Assembly (NCBI RefSeq): GCF_033115175.1
Contig: NC_084837.1
Coordinates: 12,104,266 to 12,168,265 of the forward strand
Source: Lepus europaeus
Taxonomy: Eukaryota > Chordata > Mammalia > Lagomorpha > Leporidae
Direction: 5' to 3'
Length of the DNA stretch: 64,000 bases
The number at the start of each line of letters is the position of its first letter. Position 1 is the first letter of the stretch. Position numbers and translations under genes: made by a program. Shown piece after piece: positions 11,291 through 21,477 of the stretch. The notes below the pieces were generated by a model. That model made no database searches. It had not been told where the DNA came from and was given only the letters and a program-made list of their open reading frames with translations.

Positions 11291-11682
11291 GAGATTCCAG
11301 TCCCTCGAACTCTGCGGTGTCCTGAGAACCATTGCCACTCCCGCTCCTCCCAACCCACACAGCCTGCATGCTGCCCTGCCAGAACAAGTTCCTGGAGGGA
11401 CTCCTGATGGCGTCGTCCAGCCCCGAGCAGTGGGATGCACAGGACCAGAGTGGGCCCGAGAATGAGCTGGTGGAGGTAAGACGACGGCCTTTGACCTGCA
11501 TGTTCCCAGGAGCCCGAGCTGCACTAGAGGTGAGCCGAGCTGCAGTGGTGAGGCCCACACGCAACTTGGCCAAGCCACCATGTCCAAGACCCCATGGTGT
11601 GGGCCGTGGCTCCCCGGGACATTCCTTGGCCTCCCTCAACCCCATGTTCCCATCTCCGTGACAGGAGCACCCAGGGATCCTT

Positions 11683-12012
11683 GGTCTGTCTGCGCTGCTA
11701 TACCGGAATATCTGAGACTGGGTGACTAATAGGCAGCAGAGATGTACGTGGCTCGTGGTTCTGGACGCTGGCTCTGCATCTGGCCAGGTATCTGGTGGGC
11801 GCCTGAGCCTGGCACTATCCCATAGAGGGAGGCAGAAGGGCAAGACAGGGTGAGGGTGAGCATGAGGAAGGCAGCCAGACCCACCCTCCTATCAGGAACC
11901 CACCCAGGAGATAACATTAATCTCCCTCTCACTTGCCCCCACCTCCCTGCTACATTGGCTATCAGGGTTCTAACACAGGCTTTTTGGGGGTACATCCAAA
12001 CCACAGTAATGG
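11683..12012 (-). mobile_element. ERVL-MaLR LTR (MST/MLT-type), reversed
   Basis: Read on + it gives the reversed LTR order: 'gtctgtctgcgctgctata', 'tgagactgggtgactaat', 'ggaggcagaagggcaag', 'tatcaggaacccaccc', 'cattggctatcagggttc', 'catccaaaccacagtaat'. It appears to be a solo LTR about 330 bp long, usual for this group. Confidence 0.65.
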
Positions 12013-12599
12013 GAAAGAATTTCCCCTGGCCCCAGCCACCACCCTGGGACCATTCAGCTGCCGGTCAGTGTTTTCCCAGCCACAGGAGGCCAATTTGCTG
12101 GGCACCCCCAGGTTTGGCACCTCCTTCTTGCACAAAATAGCACCTGCGAAATTTGATGCTTTTAAAATCCAGGGAGGACAAGAACGGGGGAGGGGGGTTG
12201 AGCAGAGCCCCTCTGACAGTCAGTGGCTGGGGAGAGTGTTCTGAGGGGACCTGGGAAGCCCCTTCCACAGCTGGAGACCCCACCGTGCACGCTCCCTGGG
12301 GGCCCAAGGGAGACATCAGCAAATGGGATGCTGCTGTGACAAGCTCCCATCCCGGGAGCTTCTTTGCCCCTGCAGGTCTGTGCCTCTACCCCCTCCCTTG
12401 AGGTGAGACAAATGCGGCAGGCAGCAGGTGGCACCTGACGGGAGGGAGCTCCCCCCAGGGAGTGGCTGCCACCACCCTAGGTGGAACACTCTTTGTTCAG
12501 TGAGCTGGGGACCCTCTTCCTTTGCCTGGAGGCACCAGGCAGTCTGAGAGAGTTCCCTCCACCCCGCCCCACAAAGGAGCACCTGCGGGGACCCAGAGA
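12013..12599. other. Unassigned GC-rich stretch
   Basis: Nothing recognised. Open frames on both strands are short and mutually overlapping. Confidence 0.5.
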
Positions 12600-13230
12600 A
12601 GCGCCAGTTATGTGAGAAAAGCCCAGGAAACTGAAAGAGCTCAGCAGAGACTAGAAATTAGAAGTCCCCGCCACCACAGACCACAAAGGCAGGTCACACC
12701 TGCACTGGAGCGGGGTGGCTGCCTCCTGACGCAAAAGGGGTGCAAAGGACCCGGAGTTTCCCAGCAAAAGAGCCCAAATTGTAGGCTCTGGTAGGAAATC
12801 ACCCCTCACAGCAAGAACAGAGAAATTGCAACTTCAGAGAGAGAACAACTGATGCTCACACGGGGATGGGTCCCAAGTGGGGATCATTTGACAACGATTG
12901 TAAAGCGATCATAGTGACAGCGACTCAGCTGTTAATCACAAACTCTCTTGAAACAAGTGGAAAGAAATAGAAAACCTGAGCACAGAAATACATACTATAT
13001 TTTTAAAAGAGCTAATTGCAAAATTGAAAAATACCATAAAAGCAATACAAATGTGTGGGATGGACCAAGTTGTGGAACGGAGATGACAGAGGGTAGGATC
13101 GGTGAGCTGGAACGCGGGTCAATGTATTTCATCCTTGAGAGAAAACAGACTGAGAAAAAAAAAAAAAAAAAGGATAAGAACAAAGCCTCAATGACCTGTG
13201 GGAACACAGCAAAACTGACCTTCTTCTCAC
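12600..13230 (+). mobile_element. Old L1 or HAL1 fragment, ORF1-like part
   Basis: A-rich sequence with the cadence of the coiled-coil and downstream part of L1/HAL1 ORF1: 'aagaacagagaaattgcaac', 'gaaagaaatagaaaacctga', 'aggatcggtgagctggaac', 'gagagaaaacagactgag', then 'caatgacctgtgggaacac'. An A run of about 17 near 13,157 interrupts it. All frames are broken. Confidence 0.5.
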
Positions 13231-13371
13231 TCCTGTCTGAGAGAGCAGTGGGGCTGAAGCCTATGAAAACATCACTCAGCGTTACCAGCCATTTGGGAAG
13301 CAAGTGAGAATCTCCAGGAGAGAGTAGTCCACAGTCCACACCTATCAGAATACCTACAATTAAAAATGGTG

Positions 13372-13619
13372 CGGTAGCTTGTGGGGAGTGCGTTTGGCTG
13401 CCGCCTGCAATGTTGGCAGCCCTTATCAGAGCGCCAGTGTGAGTCCTGACTGCTCTGCTTTGGTCCAGCTCCCTGCTAATGCATCTGGGAAAACAATGGA
13501 AGACTTGGGCCCCTGCTACCCATGTGTGAGACCTGGATGGGGTTCCTGGCTCCTGGCTTTGGCCTGGCCCATCTCTGGTTGTTGCAGGCATTTGGGGAGT
13601 CAAACAAAGTATAATAGAA

Positions 13620-13667
<48 letters not shown>

Positions 13668-13758
13668 CCATATATATATAAATCTTTCCTATGTGTGCCC
13701 CTGTCTGAACCTCTCTTTCAAATAAAATTTAAATAAATCAAATATTTTTAAAAAGGAA
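13372..13758 (+). repeat. C repeat, older type, with expanded CT and TA tracts
   Basis: Head is diverged (GTAGCTTGTGGGGAGTGCG); CTCCCTGCTAATGCATCTGGG and GGCTCCTGGCTTTGGCCTGG are clear. The element's own CT stretch has expanded to about 21 CT units (13,621-13,664) and passes into a short TATATATA run before the AAATAAA-type tail. Confidence 0.85.
13621..13664. repeat. (CT)n microsatellite
   Basis: About 21 uninterrupted CT units inside the preceding C repeat; probably polymorphic. Confidence 0.9.
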
Positions 13759-13765
13759 CTATGTT

Positions 13766-14118
13766 GGGGGCCAGCACTGTGGCATAGCGTGGGTAAAGCC
13801 ACCACCTGAAGTGCTGGCATCCCATATGGGTACTGGTTCGAGTCCCGGCTGCTCCACTTCTGATCCAGCTCCCTGCTATGGCCTGGGAAAGTAGTGGAAG
13901 ATGGCTCAAGTCCTTGGGCCCCTGCACCCACATTTGAGATCCAAAAGAAGCTCCTGGCTCCTGGCTCCTGGCTTTGGATCAGCACAGCTAGGGCCATTGT
14001 GGTCAATTGGGGAGTGAACCAGAGGATGAAGACCGATCTCCGCCCCCACCCCCCACCTCTCCTTCTCTCTCTGTGTAACTCTGACTTTCAAATAAGTAAA
14101 TAAATCTTTGAGAGAGAG
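13766..14118 (+). repeat. C repeat
   Basis: Full-length, with GGGGGCCAGCACTGTGGC head and AATAAGTAAATAAATC tail. It lies directly downstream of another C repeat in the same orientation and is followed by a GA tract. Confidence 0.92.
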
Positions 14119-14140
14119 AGAGAGCGAGAGCGAGAGCGCG

Positions 14141-14499
14141 CGAGCCGGCGCCATGGCTCAACAGGCTAATCCTCCGCCTTGCGGCGCTGGCACACCAGGT
14201 TCTATTCCCGTCGGGGCGCCTGATTCTGTCCTGGTTGCCCCTCTTCCAGGCCAGCTCTCTGCTGTGGCCCGGGAGTGCAGTGGAGGATGACCCAAGTCCT
14301 TGGGCCCTGCACCCGCATGGGAGACCAGGAGAAGCTCCTGGCTCCTGGCTTCGGATCAGCGCAGTGTGCCAGCCGCAGCGCGCCAGCCGCAGCGGCCATT
14401 GGAGGGTGAACCAACGGCAAAGGAAGACCTTTCTCTCTGTCTCTCTCTCTCACTGTTCACTCTGCCTGTCAAAAATAAAAAATAAAAATTAAAAAAAAG
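14141..14499 (+). repeat. C repeat, young type, inserted in a GA tract
   Basis: Head GCCGGCGCCATGGCTCAACA, box-like GGTTCTATTCCCGTCGGGG, tail CTGCCTGTCAAAAATAAAA. GA repeats lie on both sides (14,109-14,140 and 14,500-14,511), so the target was probably a GA microsatellite. Confidence 0.92.
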
Positions 14500-14511
14500 A
14501 GAGAGAGAGAG

Positions 14512-14598
14512 TATATGGAAAGGATTATGCACCATAACCAAGAGGGATTTATTCCTGGAATGCAAGGAAAATACAACACAGGAAAATCAAACAAAGTG
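14512..14598 (+). mobile_element. Old L1 ORF2 scrap
   Basis: About 85 bp beginning 'ggaaaggattatgcaccata', then 'gggatttattcctggaatgc', a standard L1 ORF2 segment. It is cut on both sides by C repeats. Confidence 0.55.
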
Positions 14599-14942
14599 TG
14601 ACTGGCACTGTGGCTCAGTGGGTTAAGCTTCTGCCTGTAACAAGGACATTCCATGGGAGCTCAGGTTCAAGTCCTGGCTGCTCCTGTTCTGATCCCAAGT
14701 CCTGCTAATGCACCTGGGAAAACAGTAGAGGATGGCCCAAGCACCTGAGCCCCTGCCACCCACGTGAGAGAACTGAATGGAGTTCCAGGCTCCTGGCTTC
14801 AGCCTGGCCCAAACCTGGCTGTTGTGACCATTTGGGGAGTGAACCAACAGATGGAAGCTCGCTCTCTCTCTCTCCCTCTCTCCCTCTCCCTCTGTCTCTC
14901 TTGCTCTATCTTTGAAATAAATAAATGAATGTTTTTTTTAAG
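14599..14942 (+). repeat. C repeat, older type
   Basis: Head GACTGGCACTGTGGCTCAGTG, core GCTAATGCACCTGGGAAAAC, long TCTCTCTC stretch, tail TGAAATAAATAAATGAATG. Confidence 0.9.
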
Positions 14943-14986
14943 TCCTATTACAGTTGTACTGCTTTGTTGAGAAGAATGGGGACTGG

Positions 14987-15310
14987 GCTGGCGCCGTGGC
15001 TCAATAGGCTAATCCTCCGCCTTGCGGCGCCGGCACACCGGGTTCTAGTCCCGGTCGGGGCACCGATCCTGTCCCGGTTGCCCCTCTTCCAGGCCAGCTC
15101 TCTGCTGTGGCCAGGGAGTGCAGTAGAGGATGGCCCAAGTGCTTGGGCCCTGCACCCCATGGGAGACCAGGAGAAGCACCTGGCTCCTGCCATTGGATCA
15201 GCGCGGTGCGCCGGCCGCAGCGCGCCTACCGCGGCGGCCATTGGAGGGTGAACCAACAGCAAAAGGAAGACCTTTCTCTCTGTCTCTCTCTCACTGTCCA
15301 CTCTGCCTGT

Positions 15311-15343
<33 letters not shown>
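14987..15343 (+). repeat. C repeat, young type, 14-bp target duplication
   Basis: Full length with a pure A tail of about 32. AGAATGGGGACTGG is found at 14,973-14,986 and 15,344-15,357. The duplication and the uninterrupted tail mark a recent insertion. Confidence 0.97.
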
Positions 15344-15346
<3 letters not shown>

Positions 15347-15357
15347 ATGGGGACTGG

Positions 15358-16330
15358 TGTAGCCACTAGTGAAAACAGCACATCAATTTCTTAAGAAACT
15401 AGAAATAGAATTACCGCAGGATCCAGCAATTCCAACTCCAGATTTATATGCCCAAAAGAACTGAGAGCAGGGTTTTGAAGAGCCAGGTGTGGGCCCACAC
15501 TCAGAGCGACATCATTCACCAAAACCAACATGTGGAAGAAGCACGCATGTTCATCCGTGGACGAACGGACAAAGTGTGATGTATACACACGATGGCCATT
15601 ACTTGGTCTTGTAAAGAAGGAAGTTCCCCCACAGCCTCCAACAGGGCTGAACCTTGAAGACTCTATGTTCAGTGAAATGAGCCAGCCACAAAAGAACAAA
15701 TATTGTCCGGTTGCACTTGCACGAAGTACCCGGAACAGTCAAACTCAGAGACAGGAAGTGTGTGGTGGCGGTGGTGGTGGTGGTGGTGGGGGCTGCTGTT
15801 TTATGGGTGCAGCTTCAGATTTGCATGACGGCGTGAATCTACCCAACACTGCCCAGCTGTCCCCCCACAGATGCTCGGGCTGGGAGATTCTATAGCACAT
15901 ATATGCTATCGCAATTAACAATTCTAACTGGCTCACTCAGACGGTGCTTAGGGAACGCTGATGTCTCCTACAACGAACTGTGCAGCCAACGTAAGACCCA
16001 GCAGTTGCACTCTTGGGAAACGAAAGCTGATGCTCCTGCACTACGCTGGACCTGACTGTTTGCAACAGCTTTATTTGTAGCAGGCCCAACGTGGAAACCG
16101 ACCCCACGTTCCTCCACGAGCGAATGATTAACCCAGCCGTGACGCACGCACACCTTGCAGAACAGCTCAGCAACAGGAAGACTACTGACAAACCAACGTC
16201 ACCCGGGAATTGTACTCAGTGGTAAAAACCAGCAATCCCAGATGGTTGCATACTGTTTGATTCCATTTCTGCAACATTTTTGAAATGATAAAGTTATAAA
16301 AATGGGGATTCGATTAGTGTTTGCCAAGGT
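15358..16330 (+). mobile_element. Old LINE-1 (L1M-type) 3' region
   Basis: Two consecutive blocks match the end of L1 ORF2 and beyond: 'accgcaggatccagcaattc', 'atatgcccaaaagaactgag', 'atgttcatccgtggacgaac', 'gtgaaatgagccag', later 'gcatactgtttgattccatt' and 'agtgtttgccaaggtttagg'. The blocks partly repeat the same L1 region, so two different old L1 copies may abut near 15,955. Confidence 0.6.
15762..15790. repeat. (GGT)n microsatellite
   Basis: About nine GGT/GGC units ending in a G run, inside old L1. Confidence 0.85.
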
Positions 16331-16884
16331 TTAGGGAAAGGGTGTGAGGGGAGGGGAGTGGGTGTGGCTATGACAGGGCATCGTTCTTCGTGTTGGCCGT
16401 CTCCACGTCAATACCCCAGTGTGCATGGTGTATTCTGGTTTTCCAAGATGGTGCAGGCGGAAGACTTGAGGGCTGGGGCTGGGACCCACGAGTCTCACCG
16501 AGGTACAAGGGGAGGGGACGGAATCCAGTTCTTGATGGGAATGGACAAGGTTCCAGACAGCTAGCTCTAAAGCACTCAGAGCACTGCTGGGTGGGCGGGA
16601 GGGAGAAGGCAGGGTCAGGAAATCGTGAGAGCCGGTGCTCCAGGGCTGTGGAGGGAGGCCCCGGGGCTGCAGGCGGGCGTGCTCACTGGGAGCCCAGTGA
16701 GGGAGGGGCTGCAGCTGCAGGGAGGGGCTTAGTGGGAACTCACTCCATGCTGCAGAGAAGTGGCCAGGAAACAAGTCTGCCTGAGGCTGGGGCCAGAACC
16801 ATCTAACAAAGCAACAGCAGAGGCCACACTCAGTGCACGGGTGTTTTCCACTGCTCCATCACAAATCACCACCACAAGGTGCGA
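16331..16884. other. Unassigned GC-rich stretch
   Basis: A 147-codon minus-strand frame and an overlapping 138-codon plus-strand frame cover 16,331-16,806. Both are composition artefacts; no protein family was recognised. Confidence 0.5.
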
Positions 16885-16947
16885 CTCCGTCCATGTGCTG
16901 TTGCTAGAACAAAATGCTGGAGGCTGACGACCTCATAAAGAAACAAG
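16885..16947 (-). mobile_element. MaLR-like LTR, reversed, first piece
   Basis: 'ccatgtgctgttgctagaac', 'aaaatgctggaggctgacg', 'cctcataaagaaacaag' give the reversed 3' end of an MST/MLT-type LTR. The rest resumes near 17,580 after two C repeats. Confidence 0.5.
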
Positions 16948-17236
16948 GCTGGGGGCAGGCGTTTGGCCTGGTGGATAAGATGCCCGAGTCCCACTGTCAG
17001 AGTGCCTGGCTCTACTTCCTGGCTCCAGCTCCCTGCTAATGCAGACCCTGGGGCGGCAGTCATGGTCTAAACAGCTGAGCCCCTGACACTCACGCGGGAG
17101 ACCGGGGTTGTGTGCCCAGCTCCTGGCTTCGGCCATCAGCCCAGCCCAGGGCAGTTGCAGGTATGCGGACAGTGAGAGCTGGCTCTCTTTCTTTCAGTCT
17201 CTCTGCCTCTCAAGTTAAAACAAAAATGAAAAACGT
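16948..17236 (+). repeat. C repeat, older type
   Basis: GGGGGCAGGCGTTTGGCCTGG head; CTCCAGCTCCCTGCTAATGC, then GGCGGCAGTCATGGTC. Tail decayed. It interrupts the MaLR LTR. Confidence 0.8.
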
Positions 17237-17246
17237 AAAGAATCAA

Positions 17247-17578
17247 AGCGGGTTAACACCCTGGCCTGAAGTGCTGGCATCCCATATGGTCGCTGGTTCT
17301 AGTCCCCGCTGCTCCATTTCCTATCCAGCTCTCTGCTATAGCTTGGGAAAGCAGTAGAAGATGGCCCAAGTCCTTGGGCCCCTGCACCCGCATGGGAGAC
17401 ATGGAAAAAGCCCCTGGCTCCTGGCTTCGGATCGGCACAGCTCCAGCCGTTGCAGCCATCTGGGGAGTGAATCATCGGATAGAAGACCTCTCTCTCACTC
17501 TGCCTCTCCTCTCTCTATGTAACTCTGACTTTCAAATAAATAAATCTTAAAAAAAAACAACAACAACAACCAAAAAAA
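17247..17578 (+). repeat. C repeat, 5'-truncated
   Basis: Begins inside the head at GCGGGTTAACACCCTGGCC and runs to TTCAAATAAATAAATCTT plus A/CAA tail. It lies just downstream of the previous C repeat, inside the same LTR. Confidence 0.88.
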
Positions 17579-17885
17579 ACCACGGTTTGCTTAGCTGCAA
17601 TTCCGGGGGCTCCAGGCCCTGGCCCTGGCACCTGCTCAGATGACGTCACAACACAGGAGCGTGTACAGAGCGGCAGGCGGCCCATGCAGAAGGGATGGTC
17701 AGGCAGGGGCCAGGCTCGCCTGTAACGGCCATCCTTGTGGGAAGTAGTCCGGTGCTGCAAGACTTGAATGAACTCATTGATCCATCCATGGGGGCAGAAC
17801 CTTCGTGACCTGATGCTCTTCCACTGTGTGCCACCTGGGAAGGCTCCATCTCCCCCACACCTCCACCCTGGAGGCCAAGCTTCCA
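17579..17885 (-). mobile_element. MaLR-like LTR, reversed, second piece
   Basis: Continues the LTR begun at 16,885: 'ggtttgcttagctgcaattc', then the positions expected for the U3 part. Divergence is high. Together with the first piece it gives about 370 bp of LTR. Confidence 0.45.
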
Positions 17886-18690
17886 GCACACGGACCTCTG
17901 GGGAGGAAACCACATCCAAGCCGGAGCAGTGGCTCACGACCACCCAAGAGCATCACCCAGAGCTGCTGTGGGCTGGGGACCCGGGTGCTGCGGAGGTGCA
18001 CCCTCGGCTCCCTCCTCACCCTCACCCCCTCCTCTAAGCTTGCTCAGGTTGTTGGCAAAGTTCAGTTCGCTCTTGCAGGTGCAAGGCTGGGGACCCCACT
18101 CTCTCGGAAGCTGTAGGCCACATGGACTTGTCAGCTTCTCGAGCTGCCCTAGATCCTCGCCACGTGGACCCTGGGCCACGCGGACCCCTGGGCACCATTG
18201 CTTTGCTGCCTTCCAGCCCTGGGATCGCTGCTGCCTCCCTTCCTTCTGAAGGCTCCTGCAGCTGGGCCGGCCCCAGCCCCCTGAGGAGAGCCTGGGCCAT
18301 CTCCCTCCTGATGCACTCACAGGCAACGGAGTCGTGGCTGATCCTGGAGTGGCATCGGACTCTTCTCGACGTTCTGCACACCCACGGGGGAGGCGTGGGA
18401 GTTTCTTCGGCAGAGTGGGAATCCCGTGGCCGTTTTGAAATCCTGCTCCGCATACTGGGTTGTGGCAATCCCGGAGTCGGGGATATCTTTGTAGTGCAGG
18501 GGAGGAATACAGGCAAAGAAGAAAGGTGCGCTCCCACTGATGCTACCATCACGAAAAAATGGACCTAGTGCACAAGAACACCGCCCACCCTGTGAGCAAA
18601 GCAGGAGGAAAAAAAGCGACAGATCAGCACCCTGAGGCCTGGAGCCTGGACGACAGACACCCCGCTCGAGCCTCCGCCTGTGGACCTGGC
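17886..18690. other. Unassigned, possibly another old LTR-like repeat
   Basis: 'gctcaggttgttggcaaag' near 18,045 and 'gatcctcgccacgtggacc' near 18,150 recall a common mammalian LTR-type repeat in + text order, but I cannot name it. The frames on both strands here (172 codons minus, 148 plus) have no recognisable domain. Confidence 0.3.
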
Positions 18691-18947
18691 TAAGAACGGT
18701 GAAAACAGGTGAACACTGTTACATAGTGATGAACATCTCCACCATGCAAGGAAGTATTAAAATAAGTGTTTTGTCTGTTTTCCGCTGTAGTGAAATCTTA
18801 CAGGGACCCACTGCAGGATTTGATCACGATTTGTACAATCGACGACCACTTTCCAAATCTGGGTCCTGCTGGAAGATCTGAATGATAATTCCAGTGGCGT
18901 GGTGGTTCTCCAAATGGAAGTGAATTACAAACAAAACAAAACCAAAA

Positions 18948-19256
18948 CAGGGCTGGTGCTGGGGCACAGCAGTGCCGGCATCCCATATGGGCTCCAGAGT
19001 CCTGGCTGCTCCACTTCTGATCCAGCTCCCTGCTAATGTACCTGGGAAAGCAGCAGACGATGGCCCAAGTGCTTGGGCTCCTGCACCCAAGTGGGAAACC
19101 TGGAAGAAGCTCCTGGCTCCTGGCTTCAGCCAGGCTCAGCCCCGGGTCACTGTGGCCATTTGGAGAATAAAACAATGCATGGAAGATTCTCTCTCCTCTT
19201 TCTCTCTCTCTAATTTTGCCTTTCAAATAAATAAATCCATCTTTTTTAAAAAAAAA
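18948..19256 (+). repeat. C repeat with internally shortened head
   Basis: Head GGGCTGGTGCTGGGGCACAG joins GTGCCGGCATCCCATATGG with about 20 bp of the usual head missing. Tail TTCAAATAAATAAATCCATC. Confidence 0.88.
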
Positions 19257-19264
19257 AACTATTT

Positions 19265-19560
19265 TGACTTAAGGGAAGTTATCTAATTTGTTTCTCATCA
19301 TTTGAACATAAATCTGTGAAAATTTTAGTATATCAACATAATTAGTGATTTTGATGAAATGAAGGCACGAAACATAAATGTTACGGGATAAACACGTCTG
19401 TGATTAAAGACTTTATTACTTGGGGAAACAATGCCAGCCCGTCCCTGGCGCACCCGGACATACACCATCATTAAGTGCAGCCATCTGTGATGTTTTGCCA
19501 AGTTTTAGTCACATAAAAACTGCAATTTTGTACATATTAGCTTGACTGATAGCTTCTACA
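19265..19560. other. AT-rich unique block
   Basis: AT-rich sequence with no repeat hallmarks in a GC-rich neighbourhood. It contains TAATTAGTGATTTTGATGAA, GATTAAAGACTTTATTACTT and similar homeodomain-like cores. It may be a conserved noncoding element; this needs alignment. Confidence 0.3.
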
Positions 19561-20009
19561 CATTTAGACACGTGGTCTGGATGTCGGGCCGAGAGGGTGG
19601 CGGCAGAGCTAGGGGTGAGCCACCGCAGTCCCGGGGAAGGCAGCCCCCAGCCACCAGGTCGGACCCTGGCCTGCAGGCAGCCTGCAAGCCGCGATGACGC
19701 TTACCCGGGCTCAATGGCGCCGCCGCGTGGCCGTTTTTAGTAATGGCAGGAACCTGCCTTTCCCACATCAGGGAAATTTGCCAGCAATTTTCAGGATTTT
19801 TTTTTTTTTTTTTTTTTTTTTTTGAGAGTTCAAGGGGAGAGTGAATCTCCAGGGGGAAGCTATGGGGTTTTCTATTTTTAAATCAGCTGACTATCAGAAG
19901 GCTGATTTTTAAAATAGTTCTCACTTTGAATTTGTAGAGCAGTAGCGTTGGTTGGGAAATATTTACCCAAGCTGGATAGCAGTGTGTGAGCAGCAGGGAG
20001 CTGTAGATC
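19561..20009. other. Unassigned stretch with 25-nt T run
   Basis: Carries an isolated T homopolymer at about 19,798-19,823 that is not attached to a recognisable reversed SINE. Otherwise nothing seen. Confidence 0.45.
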
Positions 20010-20170
20010 GTGCACCAGACCCCCAGCTCGGCCGCGTGACTGCGGGCAGTTTCCGGAAATCTCCAAGTCTGTTTTCAACCTGTGAATGGGAGTCCCAGGC
20101 AGCTTCGATGTCACCAGGGGCTGTGACATAAGCGGTGCCTGGCTCCTGGCACTGAGCAAGGGCAGGACTA
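20010..20170 (+). repeat. MIR-like ancient SINE
   Basis: 'ccgcgtgactgcgggcagtt', 'tctgttttcaacctgtgaat', 'gtgcctggctcctggcactg' follow the MIR core order. Old and diverged. Confidence 0.45.
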
Positions 20171-21180
20171 GGGGAGCCCCTCCCCTCTGCCCCTCCTCTC
20201 CTTCCCCCCTCATCCCTTCCTGCCTCCCTCCTTCCCTTCCTCCCTGGCCCAGGCAATCACTGAGTGTTTGCGGGGTGAGTTAATGAATTTGGATGCACAT
20301 CCCCCAGGGTGACTGAACCCATGAGTTTCTCCAGGGACTCGCTGGCCCGAGCCCTAAGGCGTTCCCTGGCACACCTGCCTTCCCTCCCTACCCCTCTTTC
20401 CTTCTGCCTCTGAGTACCGAGGGCCCTGTCCCCACCGTCTCCCAGCAGTTGATTTGCACCGCTGTTTGTGAAGACCGTGGAGGACTCGGGACACCCTCTC
20501 CCCTCGCCTGTCTCGCCATCAGCCAGCCTCCCTCCTCTACTTCCACTGAGGCCAGCCCTCCCTGCCCCCACCCCCCAACAGCTTCACCCCTGCAATGAGC
20601 CCCACGCGCGCACACACAACTTGATAACCAGCTCCCTATTAAACACCCCCACCCAAGTTTCAACTTGCCCAAAGTCCTCAGCCTTTAAAACAGAGGCACA
20701 GAAGAGCACAGGCACCCAGCCTTGCCCGGAGGCCCGCCACCCTCCAGAGTGGGCCCAGCCCTCCGCTGCCCCGGGCCACCCGCTCCTGCCTGCTCTACTC
20801 CTAAGAGCCTGCCTTCCCCCAGACTGCTAGTGAGCCTCTGAATTCTCCCATCCGCAGAAACAGCTCTTCATCCCCCCTGCAGGCTCAGAGAAGCGTCTTC
20901 CTGCCTGGGCAGCCGGGGAGCCTGTGGCTGGAGTGAAACTCCCAGAACTCGGGGCTGTTTGTTACTGCTGCTGCGCCCGCCCTCCTGACTGACACAGCCC
21001 CACCCTTTCTCGGGCCTGCAGCAGAGGCCCCTGTGGGGCCCTGGGCCTGACTCAGATTGCCACGCGAACCTGCTCACTGCGGGTGCTTCCCCAGCCCGCA
21101 GAGGGTTCCTCCCGCACCTGTATTCAAGGGGACCCCGGCTGGTGTGAGGTGCCCTGTTGAGCCTTCTCAGTGCCTTTGAA
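20171..21180. other. Unassigned GC-rich stretch
   Basis: Includes a CCTCC/CCTTCC-rich segment at 20,175-20,245. Frames on both strands overlap and have no recognisable domain. Confidence 0.5.
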
Positions 21181-21183
21181 TGT

Positions 21184-21477
21184 TTATTTTCATTTTTATT
21201 TGAAAGGCAGAGAGACAGACAGACAGAGGAAGATCTTCTATCCGCTGCTTCACTCCCCAAACGTCTCCCACAGCCAGGGCTGCAGTCAGGAGCTGGGAAT
21301 TCCATCCGGGTCTTCCAGGTGGGCATCAGGGACCACGTGCTTGAGCCGCGGCCTGCTGCCTGCCAGGGTGTGCGCTCTATCCCTGGAAGCAGGGCAGGCT
21401 GCACTCACTCCAGCTCTTCAACGTGGGGTGCAGGCGCCCCAAGCACTGACTTAACCCTTGTGCCAAACACTTGGTCC
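21184..21477 (-). repeat. C repeat, reversed, older type
   Basis: TTTTTATTTGAAAGGCAGAG, CTGCTTCACTCCCCAAACG, CCTTGTGCCAAACACTTGG. About 12% of the usual sequence is missing in the middle. Confidence 0.82.

Noticed and set aside
11226-11843. 205-codon minus-strand frame
   Set aside because: Covers parts of two LTR fragments and GC-rich unique sequence; no recognisable motif.
18034-18568. 172-codon minus and 148-codon plus frames as an exon pair
   Set aside because: They overlap each other on opposite strands, and parts recall an old interspersed repeat.
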